A DNA stretch of 64,000 nt from Aurelia coerulea (GCA_039566865.1 CM076947.1:4099501-4163500); one strand, 5' to 3'; shown: positions 21,044-33,829, counted from the stretch's first letter. Made by a program: numbers and translations. The notes: generated by a model from the letters alone, not told the origin.

Positions 21044-22290
21044 TACAGCCTAACGCGCAAGGAAAGGCAACATTTTGTTCTTGATTGATGATCAACCTTG
21101 GAAATTGCATGCCGGTATACTAGCCAATCCCCCCCCTGGGGAGACAATAATTTTGTTTCAACTTCCATGATGATAATCCAAAAAACAGAAGGTTGTTGTC
21201 AACATTTTTACAGAAATTTGGTTTCTTGCCATTTTCCAAATCTCATTTGGAGCATTTTTAAGGCTGGCAACGGAATTACATCAATTGTACCAATATTTTG
21301 AGGTACATTGTCAAACATTCAAACTTCTGTGAAATGAGCAGAAGCCTGGCAAAGACACCTTTGGTGCTTAAAAACAAAAGGTGAAGAAATTGAGCAATGT
21401 CAGATACTTTCTAACGATTAGTCTGAAAATTGTCTTCTATGCTTAAATTTCATGGTAACAAAATTACACATCACAGTAACGGAATTACACTTTGTAATTC
21501 CCAATGCAAAAAGCTGCTGCAAGTGAAAAAAAGGAACTCCAAACTTCATAAACAGTTAAATTAAGCTAAAGGCTTGCTGAATGTCACTGTAATATTTTGT
21601 AAATTACTCTGAACAACACATTTGTCTTTCTGATTTTATTGCAACAGCAACACCTTTCCTTTCTCCTCATTATCCATTTTCACTGTCTTTTGAACTTGTT
21701 GGTTCAGTTTGTTCTTCTGTTGGATCAGTTCACTCTAACTATCTTGATGATTTGTTTCTTTGACAAATCGATGATGATGGATTAAAGTAGAATTTGAGTG
21801 CAGCATGACATCTACAACGTTATCTTAAATCACTATGAATTTATCCACACTTTGAATCTTTGGAATATGTAGCACAAACGACCATGATTCGTCAAGAGAT
21901 GGTCTTGCATCATGATCTTTTCTTTTGGGTAGAGCATCGCCTTGGTTTTCTTGCAAACCTCTTTGCAACAGCCGTAAAATCTTTAGCTGAGTTGACCTCT
22001 CTTAAACCAGCTTTCACAAAAAGGGAGACATTTCTTTTGGCGACCCCTGAGGGGTACAGAGCATATTTAGGGTACAGGTATGTACCGCCCATATGGGTGG
22101 ATTTTTGGGCCCAAAATTATCTAAACAAGGGCCCTATTGTCAGTAGACTTTCCATAAAAATGGGTGGGGTTTCGCTGAAATTCACAAAAAATTGTTAACC
22201 CTATTCGTACTGGGGAGGGGTGGGCAGACGAAGCACACTGGTGACAAGAGCCTTTTGAATGACTACCTGGTATTGAGTGCCAATGCTGGC
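21044..22290. other. Upstream/intergenic stretch, no gene seen
   Basis: Likely includes the 5' region of the Myb/SANT gene. TTAACCCTATTCGTACTGGGG at 22195 resembles the terminus of the TTAA elements found at 48.4 and 56.5 kb; no matching right end was found. Confidence 0.4.
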
Positions 22291-22755
22291 AAAAATACTT
22301 GTTACAAATATTTCATACTTGTCTGAAATATTTCATACTTGTAAGAAATTTTCCATACTTTCCTCGTTTTCAAAACGAGGATAGTATCATAAAATTCCTA
22401 CTTTTTTCAAAAGTTCTTTACTTGTTTAAAAATTTTCTATACTTGATAAAAATGTTTCATATTTGTTAAAAATATTTTGTTCTTTCCTCGTTTTCAAAAC
22501 GAGGATAGTATTGTAAAATTCATACTTGTTTCAAAAGTTTGGTAGTTTTTGAAATTTTCCATACTTGTTAAAAAATGTCCATACTTGTTAGAAATGTTTC
22601 ATACTTTTTCAAAATACTTTATTGTATATATTTGTTTCAAAATTTTGGTACTTTTGAAATTTTTCATACTTGTTACAAATTCTCCATACTTGTTAAAAAA
22701 TGTTCGCATACTTGTTAAAAATTGTCCATACTTTCCTCGTTTTCAAAACGAGGAT
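22290..22755. repeat. Array of CATACTTGTT repeats with three perfect palindromes
   Basis: Imperfect ~20-bp repeats of CATACTTGTTAAAAATG type fill the region. Within them CCTCGTTTTCAAAACGAGG occurs three times, at 22362-22380, 22486-22504 and 22735-22753, each perfect and each preceded by TTT. Confidence 0.85.
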
Positions 22756-22759
22756 GGTT

Positions 22760-23680
22760 AATGGCTTCTATTTCCCGCGCTTTTCAATCACATGGTCGAT
22801 GGTAGACTCAGATTGATCACACCAAAGTGATCACGTGGTCGACGAAAGAACCAAGGACATAGGTAAGATGCTGTATTTGTCTTTTGACTACAAAAAACTA
22901 AAGAAAGCATACAATAAAGATTATCCTAGATTTGTTTGTCGTTCCTTCTTTTCGCTTTGCTTGGCCTATCTACTTACTAGGTGGAGATACCATTTCTAGG
23001 CCCAAGCCTCCCCAAAATTTTTTCCGTAAAGGTTTTTTGCATTCTTCATAATAATTTGCATGTTCTTTATCCCACATTGTTTGTTATCTAATGTCTTAGT
23101 AGTAGGCCTATTACATTATTATAAGCACGATGGGTGGGTGGGTTACGATTTTATCCATAGTAAGATTTGCCGCAAAATGATATCATCATATCTGGCAAAA
23201 TTCAGTTTGTGTATTACATTTAGATATTACAATCTAATCAAAGCCTTTACTTTATCTTTTCAAACCTACATTCAAAGCCTCTATGGACTATATTTCCGTT
23301 AAAACTGGCACTACGAGAAAGGTCTTTTTGGTGTGGAAGATAGATTTGATTAAATACACAACTTTACGTGGAGCCTTTCAACTTTTCTATGCATCTTGAA
23401 AATTATTTCTGTGTTCTTGTAAGTGCAACATGAGCCACACACAGCAACAGCACGTTGACAACGTTGACAACGTGTCCCCCTCCCGACCATTATCATTAAC
23501 AATTGAATTTTGTTAAACATACACAAAATTTGTGGCAGTTAATGTGCTGCTAATTTTGCAAAGAGTTTTAAAGTAGTTTCAGGAAAACAATCTTAGCACA
23601 TCTTACTTTGCAAGAATTTCCATGAAACGGTGACACAGCTCATTAAATAGTATAATTTTAAATGAGGTTCCTTCAATTAC
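22760..23680. other. No gene seen
   Basis: Open frames are short and compositionally random. No internal repeat noticed. Confidence 0.45.
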
Positions 23681-23689
23681 AGCTTGATA

Positions 23690-24400
23690 TTCCTGGCATC
23701 AGAATGTGGATGCTGAACACTATCTTGAATGAAGGCGATTTCAATAGAAACAATGACCTAGAGGCTGATACGGAAGAAATTTCCATGAGACGAACCATGT
23801 GAAAAAGAAACTAGAGGATTTGATTTTGTTCGAGTTTAATTTTGCTTGTTTTCAATCATGTGCATAAAAATCGTACACCAGTGAGATGACATCAAATCCC
23901 TGCTATTAGGAACCACAACACCAGAAACCACGAGGCTTGAAAGATGCACATAAGAAACTTCCTGTAAGAAATGTTTATTGTTTATATAGTAGTTTCATGG
24001 AGTTGTCAACCATGGTCAACACATTGTCAAATCAAGTCACTGCTAATCTGCAGCCACCGACAAATATGCCAATTTCAGATGAATTGAGAAGGTTGTATCC
24101 AAGTGTTGATAGCAACTCTTCTTCTACAAAACAAGACTAAAGGCTTGTGAATACATTGAAGGCCCTCAGACAAAGCAGTGTCACAGCATCTTCAAACATA
24201 TTTAAGCCTGGCATACAGTACAGAGCACACTCAGAGGGCAGGAAAAGAAAGCTTAAGGTTGATACACCAAAGGAACGGAAAACATTCTTGAAAGATGTGT
24301 ATCTGTTGCTGTCATCGTGTGATAAGGTTTCTAGAGAAAGGGGACGAGAAAACACATCTAAGAATGGATTTGTTGCCGTTTCAGTGGAGTTTGCTAGCTA
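23690..24400 (+). pseudogene. Coding-like fragments, unknown gene
   Basis: Plus-strand fragments with protein-like composition: IRMWMLNTILNEGDFNRNND near 23700, an Arg/Lys-rich segment RKRKLKVDTPKERKTFLKDV near 24240-24300, and others with stops between. Similar fragments resume after the MULE-like element at 25790-26210 (VAEQKFEDLTNEDI, RRTYRRMKKLDSENH). Perhaps one gene or transposon broken by that insertion. Family not recognised. Confidence 0.35.
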
Positions 24401-24509
24401 GCTAGTGGAAAGCAGCTACCTAGTGGAAATCAACAGAATAAAATTACTGCAAAGAGGGGTGTCCAAACGGAAGTAGTAAAATGTAGCAGCAAAAACTCCC
24501 TAAAACAAG

Positions 24510-25667
24510 GCTATTAGAAATCACCGGCCCCGGCCCTCGGCACCATGGCGCTCGGCCCTCGGCCCCCACAAATATAGGTATTTCTTCGTTTCATAGCTGT
24601 CTGGCTGTTCCCGCATTTAAAATGATCCCAACGGTGCCGTTCAATCGAAAAATCGCAATGTTCGAAGCCTCCAAGAGCTTAAGAAACTCCTTTCAAGTAA
24701 AGTGAGAGAACTTCGAGGGGCCGGGCAGTCATCTGAGTCTCGCAAAACAAGTTGAGTATGATTTCCTAAACAAACCACAAATGTACACACACCACACGCT
24801 CCTTCGCATACAATTCATGCGCCTTCGTAGTCGTTCTGGCTAACTGTCGCCCTGAAAACCCCTCTTTCCCCTGTTTCGAAATTACGCAGAGTAAATTGTT
24901 TGTAAGTAACTCTTTCTAAGAAACTAAACGCACCGATGGCGAGATGACCATTACCAAGAAATTAGGAAACTCCAAAGACTTTGTTGAGAAAGAAATTAAT
25001 TCCTCTTTCCACTTTCTTCTCATAACCTGTGCTTGCCTGTGTCCAAGACATTTATTGAAAGTCAAGGGGATCCCGCCGATTTAAAGAATGTTCGTAAAAA
25101 CGATTTCAAGAGGAACCTTAAATATTCTCATTTACATGAGTATTATTCCGTTTTGATTATGGTTTCGAAGTACACTTTACTTCATGTTTATTCACTTTGG
25201 TGTCTTGTCACCCACTCGAAAAGCTGTCCGTTCCAAGGGTCAAAAGTAAGGAATTATGTTGAACAGTTTGCGGTCCACATATTTGTAAATAATGCATCAA
25301 AGAATGCAACCATATGGAATGTGACTCCCTGGATTGACTACGAAGGTGCATGAATTGTATGCGAAGGAGCGTGTGGTGTGTGTACATTTGTGGTTTGTTT
25401 AGGAAATCATACTCAACTGGTTTTGCGAGACTCAGATGACTGCCCGGCCCCTCGAAGTTCTCTCACTTTACTTGAAAGGAGTTTCTTAAGCTCTTGGAGG
25501 CTTCGAACATTGCGATTTTTCGATTGAACGGCACAGTTCGGATCATTTTAAATGCGGGAACAGCCAGACAGCTATGAAACAAAGAAATACCTATATTTGT
25601 GGGGGCCGAGGGCCGAGCGCCATGGTGCCGAGGGCCGGGGGGCCGGGGCCGGTGATCTCTAATAGCG
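24510..25667. mobile_element. MULE-like foldback element, 10-bp target duplication
   Basis: The direct repeat CTAAAACAAG flanks it at 24500-24509 and 25668-25677. Inside, inverted arms of ~300 bp begin GCTATTAGA and continue through GC-rich CACCGGCCCCGG and CACCATGGCGCTCGG blocks. Long terminal inverted repeats starting with G and 9-10-bp duplications are the hallmark of Mutator-like elements. The ~480-bp centre has one 106-residue frame (25033-25353) with no transposase motif, so it is non-autonomous. Confidence 0.85.
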
Positions 25668-25789
25668 CTAAAACAAGCACAAAGACTATAATTAAAAACC
25701 TGAACAATTCTTCACACCCAAATTTCAATCCTCATATATCCAACTGTAATTCTTTTGTGTTTTCAGATTGTTTTACAGATTGCATTTTT

Positions 25790-26215
25790 ACGCAATAAGG
25801 AAATTGAGTCTAGAGTGGCAGAACAAAAATTTGAAGATCTAACAAATGAGGATATAAGAAATTCAAGATGTCATGAAATAAAAATGATGGCAAGTGGCAT
25901 TGCTTTGCCCACTGAAAAAGATATCTACTGGTGAATATGCCAATTCTACAACAAGTGAAGAACAGCAAAACAATAAAGAATGATGTCCACCTTCGACGAA
26001 CATACAGAAGAATGAAGAAGCTTGACAGTGAAAACCATGTAAGTCATGGCAGAATATTGTTACAATCTGTCAGAAATGGAACAGTGAAATCATCAGATTA
26101 TTCTATCAAAACGCAAGGTGGATCAAAAAGTTTTCTCTTGCAAAACCAACATCACAACAAAACATGACAAACTTATTGACAGAATAGTAAATTACAAATG
26201 CCAAATCCCAACATG
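25790..26215 (+). pseudogene. Coding-like fragments downstream of MULE
   Basis: Open pieces with charged residues (NKEIESRVAEQKFEDLTNED, then TIKNDVHLRRTYRRM) and a possible zinc-binding end (YKCQIPTCGYTH) near 26190. Probably the continuation of the fragments at 23690-24400. Unknown family. Confidence 0.3.
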
Positions 26216-26359
26216 CGGTTATACACATGTCTTCTTTGCATAAACTGAGAATTTGGGCCAGAACTGAAAGTTTCTTAAATTATTTTGAGTACTCCAAATT
26301 TCTTGTAAGTTTGTTAACCGGGAGTCCCTAATTCAAGATTCAAGATCCAAGATCCAAAG

Positions 26360-28200
26360 CAGGGGCGGATCCAGGGGGTGGCGAGGGTTGCTCAAGCCAC
26401 GGTCAGATTTTCAAGGATTTAATCATTCTCCAACATTCTATCAAATAACTAAAAAAAAATTCTAAAACAAAATCGCCGTTAGAATTGTCTCGGCAGCACT
26501 CAAAAGAAAGCACTTTTCACATCCAAATCAATGAATAAGGGTCACAAAGTCTAAAATCGTAACTAATCATACGGCAGCTGCAAGATCCTTACAGCCAATC
26601 ACTGAATGACTTTTTAAAGATTTGAATATTGGTGGGAGCCACACTTGGCAGATCTGAGCCACGGTCTTCAGGATTCAACCAATCATCGTGCAGCAAAATC
26701 AAGTGAAAAATGGCGGGAGCCACGGACAGCCACTCTTCATTTTGAAAAGTAGAGCAGACCAATAGAAATTAAGATGAGCCAACCATCTACCAATCAAGTG
26801 AAACTGTCTCCCAGTCTTCACTTGTTCTGCGCGATCTGATAGAATTATGATCTCTCGTGTCCTGCATAATGGCGGCTCACAGTGAAGGTGTCTTGCCAAA
26901 AGTTGCTGAGTATCTTAGAAGAAAGGCAAACGGAAGTCACAAGGAGAGCTCGAATGTTTACATCGACAATGCCTGCAGACCATGGATGATGCTAACAGCT
27001 GCCTGAAAATGTACCAGTTTAGTAAAATGCCATTTCTGATGGCTCAAAGCTGGACGGTGTCGTATGCTATCTATGGCCTAGTTCAGTCCCGGGTGCAGTA
27101 GGTTGGTATCACTGATCTAAGTCGGTATATTATCAAATATCATCAAGGGCAAAAATTGCGGTTAGAACTGTATTTCATTTGACATGTTTGATCTTTGATC
27201 AGAGCTTGGGACTTCCTGTGAGCTTTATGGTTTTAAAAAGATAAATATTTCGGAACAATCCAGGCACGAGCTTGTCAAATTCAGTCAGCAGGTATCTCTG
27301 CATTGTTTTCTACATTCGTCCTTATAGAATTTAATTTCTATGCCCAAAACAAACATCTTTAGTAACAAGAAAAAGTTTCAAGACATCAATTATTGAATTA
27401 TCTCTTGATTAGAAGATTTTCTTTAATTTTGAGAAAGATAATAAGATCAAATCTTCCATCGAGGAAGGAAAATCACCTTCAATATTTTGAGGAAGGGAAG
27501 CTACTGTGCACGAAACTACAATTAATTTTGAGAAATATAAAACATTGCTATTTGATCTTGGATAAAATAGTTTACCCAGACGCCCATACGAGAACAACTG
27601 GGATTCTGTAATAGTCTGAATGATTCATACCATGGGAGGAGGGTACTTGACTTTCAATTGTACGGGGTGTGCACTCCTCCAGGAACATTTTTCCCCCTGC
27701 TTCGGAATTTTCCCTCTAAATGATAGCCGGCATTAGAAAAATTGGCGAAAAGAATACTCCAAAACGTAAAAATTTGTCAAAAATAATGAAATCACACTTT
27801 TGACAAACGGCTTTAGAAAAATTGCCCTCTTTTGATAACCGGCGTTTGTAAAAAGAGGCGAAAACGATACCCGGAAAGAAGTGCACATCCCCTCAGCAAA
27901 GTGTACTAAGTACCCCACCCCCCACCCCCCGGGTGATTCATACATCGGCCCTTTTCCCTCTTGATTTTTTCTCTCTGTTTTATGGCACTCACTTACTACA
28001 GTTACACTCTCACTTTTTGACAACAGACTGTCAGATAGGGCGTTTCCGACGATGTAAAGGGCGTGGCCCCCAAAAATTTGGCCCCCAAAAAACCCGGACC
28101 CCCATGTAGCTCGCGCTTCGCGCTCGCTATCCTACCTTCTTTCGGTCGCGCTCCGCGCTCCCAGGAGCCACGGTCAGATTTTAGGCTAGATCCGCCCCTG
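26360..28200. mobile_element. hAT-like element, CAGGGGCGGATC termini
   Basis: Left end CAGGGGCGGATCCAG and right end the inverse of CAGGGGCGGATCTAG, with GAGCCACGGTCAGATTTT-type sequence just inside both. CAGGGGCG-type termini are frequent in hAT transposons. An 8-bp duplication is not exact; CAAAG is shared at the outer edges. Total 1841 bp. No hATC or other transposase motif seen. Confidence 0.65.
26869..27006 (+). CDS. Short ORF, possible first exon inside hAT-like element
   Basis: Starts with ATG in a good context (ATAATGGCGGCT) and encodes MAAHSEGVLPKVAEYLRRKA and about 25 more residues to a TGA. It could be the first exon of a transposase or a captured host exon. No family recognised. 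Confidence 0.3.
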   Translation: MAAHSEGVLPKVAEYLRRKANGSHKESSNVYIDNACRPWMMLTAA

Positions 28201-28515
28201 CAAAGGTCCGGAATTCAATATTCAAAACGGAAGGATCCTAGTTTGGAATTGAAGAAGTTTTAACCCTATTTTAACCGGGTAAAAAAAAGTGATTTTTTAC
28301 CGGGGGGGGGGGCCTTTTTCGCCCCCATGTTTTTCTCTACAAGTATAACAGCTATGACAATGAAACTTGCACTGTGTCATAATTGAACTGAGGAGAATCT
28401 AAAAATAGCATCAATCAATCAATAGTCACGTGATTGGTTGCTAGACGACCAAAAATAATGCAAATTTTGAGATAATCGAGCTATTTGCAGGAAAGGGCCC
28501 ATAATTAGCAAATAG

Positions 28516-29615
28516 CTTGATAAAATTGGGCATTTGCTAATCCACGGCACCACGGCCCCACGGCACCACGGCATCACAGCACTACGGCACTGAGTATCTT
28601 TATTATTAATTTGTAGCATTCTGTTTACCGTTCTGTTTATAGCATTCTGTAATACCGAAAATGTGTAACCGTACATCGTGTGCCCAAGTTCACGAGTTGT
28701 CATGCAGCCAGCATGGTGATAACCGGTAGGGCACATTGGGTTTCTTGACTACATGTATTACGCTTGTTGTTCTTGTGACAACTTGAGCACTCTGTGCATA
28801 TCTTGAACCACATTCACCCATTATAGCATTCTGTTTATATAGCATAGTTTTGACAATTGCCTGACCTTTAAACGCCAAGGTGTACATCAGCAGTGTACAC
28901 CAAATCGTGTAACAACAACAGCAACAGTTACAGCCGAATACATATTTTTGTCAAAAAATAGTAAAGTCAATGCACTTCACATAGGATGTCCTTGGAAATT
29001 TTTCTTTGGTTGCTAAACAGAAGTCACTCTATCAAAAGAGCCAATGAAACGCTCGAAAAGATAGGTATTTGTTTTTGTTTTCGGATTTTTTGGGGATCTT
29101 TCTTGGGGATCTTTTTTGAAAGTAAAGGTATCCTACTTTAGTTAGTTATATTGCTTCAAATTACTCTCATTTCGGCTGGTTTCAGCAGGTAGTAGTGCCA
29201 CGGCAGGGGGCTGATGGGGCAAGAGTCCCCTCTTATCAAGGACTTATTATTTTCGAATTCATCAAAACAAATCCATCGAGAAATCATCGGGTGGAGGGCG
29301 AGTGTCTCCAGTTTGATTTTGAGTTTAGGTGAAAGAATGGCTTCTTGTATGTTTTAAGTAGGAAAGGGGCTTTGATGGCATTGAGGTATTATCCAATGAA
29401 CACATTGATGAAAATGTCCTGTTGAGGCTAACTCGTAATGTTCAAGAGACGGAACTCTCCTTCTTGGGCTCGTGCACAAATTAACGAAGACTTTTTGCGA
29501 GGACTGCAGTCTCACAAGATATTTAATCAGAATACTATGAAATCATAATATCAAAATACTCAGTGCCATAGTGCCGTTGTGTCGTGGTGCCATGAATTAG
29601 CAAATGCCATAAAAT
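28516..29615. mobile_element. Foldback element with CACGGCACCACGG ends
   Basis: Near 28510-28600 the sequence reads GGGCATTTGCTAATCCACGG, repeated CACGGC units, then GGCACTGAGTATC. The inverse order and strand occurs at 29555-29615. The termini contain the trinucleotide-like CGGCAC/CACGGC array. Exact borders and target duplication not determined. Confidence 0.55.
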
Positions 29616-29619
29616 TGGC

Positions 29620-30200
29620 AAAAAAACCATCCAAATACCTGCTTGACACTATTGATTTGTAGTTTTATATGGTTTCATACGGATATTTGTGGTTTCTAAT
29701 AAATTAACTAACTAAATAATGAAAATTTGATTCAATCCAAAATTGTTAGCTCAATGAATATGATTTAAAACCATGAATTTTGTGTGTTATTGGTGAAATC
29801 AAGTACCTTCATCAATATTTGAGATAATTACATCACTTTTGCATGAAAAAATACTCATTCATTAGGAATATGACGTCATAAAGATTGATGATGTCATAGA
29901 AATAATAAACTGCTGATGTCAGCAAATATGAATAAATTATATATCAAATGAAAGTACTCATCGAGACGAATTGAGTGGTATATATATTGTTGAGATTTAG
30001 TAACAAAGAAAGAAATTAGAACCGTTTTAAAGAATTTCTTTGTGACCACTCTCCAAATATGGGCCTGTGGTGGTCACATGATCAAACAATAGGTATTGAA
30101 ATTTGTACTTTCTGATTGCCAACTATATTTTAGGAAAAGTCAAGGAGTTTCAGCCCCGGCACTTTTCCCTGTTGATTCATGCTGTAACTACATAAATCAA
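29620..30200. other. No gene seen
   Basis: Short TGACGTCA-like and TGATGTCA motifs near 29870-29930 are scattered rather than arrayed. 30046-30150 weakly resembles 4320-4430. Confidence 0.4.
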
Positions 30201-30945
30201 CTACCTCCCCATGCATATAGCCAATGAAATACCGTCCCATGGGTCTTCCCCTGAGTTTGTTGAGACAATTCCAACTTCTCTTTGAGACAACTTTCCCTGA
30301 GACAATGAAACACAACACCTTCTCGAATGATTTAACTTTCTTGCAGCCTCCAGCTGTGAAACTTTGGCAGCTCTTTTGTCCAATGTTCTTTTACTAAAGT
30401 CTTCCAGGAATTTTAAATTAGCAGGGCGGATAGATTTTGCAGCTTTGATTATTTTTTCTCTTTGTTTCCAACTTTTAAACTTTGCAACTATTGGTCTAGG
30501 ATGAGCCTTTACTTTCGACCCATCTCTGCGTGTGAAAAATTCTTTCTTTTGCCCGACTCTGTGAGCACGTTCTATGTCTAAGTCTTCTTCGATTCCCAGC
30601 ACATCTTTAACTTGGGATTTTAAAATCTCTTCTGATTGGTCCCAAGACTCACTTTCTTCACTTTCAGGAAATCCAACAAGCTTGGCATTATTTCGGCGAC
30701 TCATGTTTTCTTGATACTCTAAACTGTCTTCGATAGAATCCAAATTTTCGCTCATTGTATTTAGGCTTGATTCAAAGAACGATGTTCTCACATCCATTTC
30801 TTTGACCTTTTTGATATTGGTATCAAGTTGGCCTTGGGAAAAGGACAAACATTCTTTTAAATCAGAAATGTCCTTCTTCACATCCTTGAGCTCATCACAA
30901 AATTTCCCACTCCGCTGAAGCCTTCCAATTGGGACTACAGGGTTA
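30201..30945 (-). mobile_element. LINE ORF1 protein (L1 ORF1p-like)
   Basis: Long minus-strand frame. The first ~110 residues form a coiled coil with regular hydrophobics (DVKKDISDLKECLSFSQGQL, SLNTMSENLDSIEDSLEYQE), then RRNNAKLVGFPE, which opens the RNA-recognition-like domain. Next come DLDIERAHRVGQ, RPIVAKFKSWKQREKII and LKFLEDFSKRTLDKRA, the C-terminal domain pattern. This is the trimeric RNA-binding chaperone encoded first by L1-clade LINEs. No ORF2 follows, so the copy is a fragment. The first 30-40 residues of the open frame probably precede the true start. Confidence 0.85.
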
Positions 30946-31149
30946 CATTGACACACTATCACCAGCCCTGCAGTGCTCAATGGGTGTGCAGACAACGGAT
31001 GGGAATTCTATGCTCTTGAAATATATATCTGCATATGTGACAAAGTGGAAGGAGTCCTACCACATTGACACCATGGAAGTCCCCAACATTACTCCGTCCA
31101 CTGCTGCATTTAAATATCTTGCAACTATGGACGTATGTGAGCCTGAAAT

Positions 31150-31530
31150 GTGGGAAGTGTTGGAAGTGTTGGATGCATTTGATGTGTTTGAAGCATTGAA
31201 TGCATTGGATATGTTGGAAGCGTTAGATATGTTTGATGCGTTTGAAGCGTTGGATGTGTTGGATATGTTGGATCCGTTGGAAGCGTTGGATATGTTGGAA
31301 GCGTTGGATATGTTGGATACGTTTGAAACAATGGGTGCGTTGGAAGCGCTGGATGCGTTGGTTGTGTTTGAAGCGTTCAATATGTTGGAAGTGTTAGATG
31401 TGTTTGATGCGTTGGAATTGTTGGATGCGTTGAAAGTGTTGGATGCATTGGAAGTGTTGGAAGATTTGAATGTTTTGGAAGTATTGGATGCATTTGAAGC
31501 GTTGCATGTGTTGGATGTGTTGGATGCCTC
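31150..31530. repeat. 9-bp minisatellite (TTGGAAGCG / TTGGATATG)
   Basis: Consecutive 9-mers of the form G-C/T-G-TTGGA/TTTGA-N. All three plus frames and at least two minus frames are nearly free of stops, giving long but meaningless frames (leucine-aspartate-alanine on plus, serine-asparagine or proline-threonine-tyrosine on minus). I treat it as a repeat, not a gene. Confidence 0.9.
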
Positions 31531-31667
31531 CCTTTAGCTTCGTGTGCAACTTTCAATGCAAAAACACTTACTGTCCATTATTTCCAGTTAAGGATGACAA
31601 ATCTGCACACATGTTTCTGCATTAACGTGTCATATATGAGAAAAAAAGGCCACATGTGGTGGAGCTA

Positions 31668-31977
31668 CAGTAGTGTCCTGCATATAAGAAACACAAATTT
31701 AAGAAACACAGACCATGATTTTCAAAATAATACCCCATTTTATAAGAAACTTATTCAGGTCTGAAGAAAAGCTTGTTTCTTATATAAAAACTATGCATAA
31801 CCTTGGAATTTTTGAGCTTTCCAGTTGTATTGAACTTTACCTATTCAAATGAAAAAAAGGTATTTTGTGTGCCAAAAGCACCTTCCTGAAATACCAGTAG
31901 CATTTTCTGGAAGTGAAAATTTACAAATACAATTCAAAATGATAATCATCAATAGAGATAATGTCTGGTTCAACAGT
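31668..31977. mobile_element. TA-type MITE (family D), left part of split copy
   Basis: Starts CAGTAGTGTCC after TA (31666-31667) and matches the intact copy at 42259-42666 (opposite orientation) until GGTTCAACAGT at 31977, where a foreign 5.95-kb block begins. The rest of the MITE resumes at 37929. Confidence 0.92.
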
Positions 31978-32289
31978 GTTATATTCTCACAGACCTTATG
32001 CTCTCCTTACCAAATATTTAGATATGGGGAGTGCGAAGGAGACTTCGCTGTTGTGGTAAGGAGAGTGGTTTTAAACGTGCGCTGCCACTGAGGGAGGAGG
32101 GTGGGTCGATTTCGAGTTCACCGATGTTCGTTGTTTCTTGAAGAGGGCTGAAACTGACTGCTACAATGGTTTAAATATGACCCTTGGACTGTGGGGGACT
32201 AGAACTAGTCCCAAAAGAGGCGATTTTGCAAAAGTTAGGCCCGTGGGACTAAAATATTAAAATTTCCGAGCATTCGGTCCTGTGAGAAT
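31978..32289. mobile_element. Short 312-bp TATTCTCACAG element (unit 1)
   Basis: Begins GTTATATTCTCACAGACC and ends GGTCCTGTGAGAAT, an imperfect terminal inverted repeat. Its first ~60 bp equal the start, and its last ~200 bp the end, of the 5.6-kb unit 2, so it is an internally deleted relative. Contains a CTCTCCTTACC/GGTAAGGAGAG hairpin. AGT follows at 32290-32292. Confidence 0.75.
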
Positions 32290-33829
32290 AGTGTTATATT
32301 CTCACAGACCTTATGCTCTCCTTACCAAATATTTAGATATGGGGAGTGCTTCGGAGACTACTTGTAGTTAACATGAAGGAAGAATTCCCAAAAGGAAACA
32401 TAATGCTCATAGAAGGAAGAAATATGCTAGGAAATACCCTCTCCAACACTCAGAAACTAGGAAATAGGTGGTATTAAGCTTGTCTTATCTAAATCTTTGC
32501 TGTTTTTGAAAATACACTGTTGTTAAAGTTTGATACAGAAAACGAGCAGCAAACAGATAGGTAATACAAAAAAATAAATAATTGCAATGGTTGAAAAATT
32601 GACAATGAATCATTCAAAGTACAAATTTAGAAAACGACACTCCTAGAATAGAATTTCCCGCAATTTCCAGGTGCTAATACCGAAAAACCTTACTTACAAT
32701 GACAAATTGTATAAATTATATTTCAAAAAAGAAAATAGTCTTCCGTGAACACCTAATAGAATTCCATAAAGATTTTTTTAGATTTTTCCATACCTTGTAG
32801 AGACATGATGCAAATTCATTCTTTGTGCCCACGCCAACTGTAACCTATTTAACTGTAATGGCGTGAACTTAACAGTCATATGATCTATTAGACGATATCT
32901 CATAAAATTCCGTTAGAATAGTCGCTTTTTCTGAGCGACAGGCATGCAGATCAACCACTTTTGCAATAATTTGGGCTGCTTAGTTTCATCAGACCCACAA
33001 AAGCAAAGTTGCGAAATTCACATTTGATACATAATAAATCTTAAAGCAGTATCCCTTTTAGGTTTGTATAGCACGGGACAATGATATTTTATCGTATACT
33101 CCGTAGTGATGTATTGAAAATTGCAATTCATGAGAGGAGCAATAATGCGCTCCTGATATATAGTACATAGTTACACTGTATATAAGTATAATATTCGCTG
33201 AGAATGTAGAAATAAAACCTTATACACTTTCCCACAAAAAATTGTCGATAGATTGTAAAAATAATACCATCGAGCCATGCTCCAATACTTTTGAACGCTG
33301 AATTCCGAAGAGTCGAGCTAGGGGGCTCTCCGTCGAAATGTCTATGGCAATAATCGTTGTTTTTATACTTTGCTTGATTTCTCCCACAGTATGTATATAA
33401 ACCTTAAAAAGTCTCATGGTTATCTAAGTTTACTACCTAAAGATGTCATATTACTTGAAAAATAAATAGCAAATGAACAAATTAAAGAAATTAATAGGGT
33501 CAAAACAAAAGACCGGGATGCCCCCTAGCTTCGACCATTCGGAACCCAGCAGCATTAGCCGAGTGTAAAGGTTCTTAGTTGAGCCCCCGGCAGGTCGAAG
33601 CAAGGAGAGAAACTTAACACCTAAATATCACTTGGATACAAGAATTTCTGTATTTCTTCACCGTTATGATTTGTTTAGTTCCATTTAGAGGTTTAACTAA
33701 TTCAGTAGTTAAGTCAATGGACAATAAAACATGGGACAGAGAAAATTACTTATGAAAACCTTTCTAAAAAATTCCCCAGCCAACATATTAAACTGTAAAA
33801 AACCATATCACCACAAAAATCTGACGGCT

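Noticed and set aside
22290..22755. CRISPR-like array of spaced palindromes
   Set aside because: The palindromes are irregularly spaced with non-unique spacers in a eukaryotic repeat region; no cas genes.
30929..31537. 202-residue plus-strand ORF rich in Leu, Asp, Ala and Glu
   Set aside because: It is translation of a 9-bp minisatellite and runs antisense over the LINE ORF1 start; no codon-level signal beyond the repeat.
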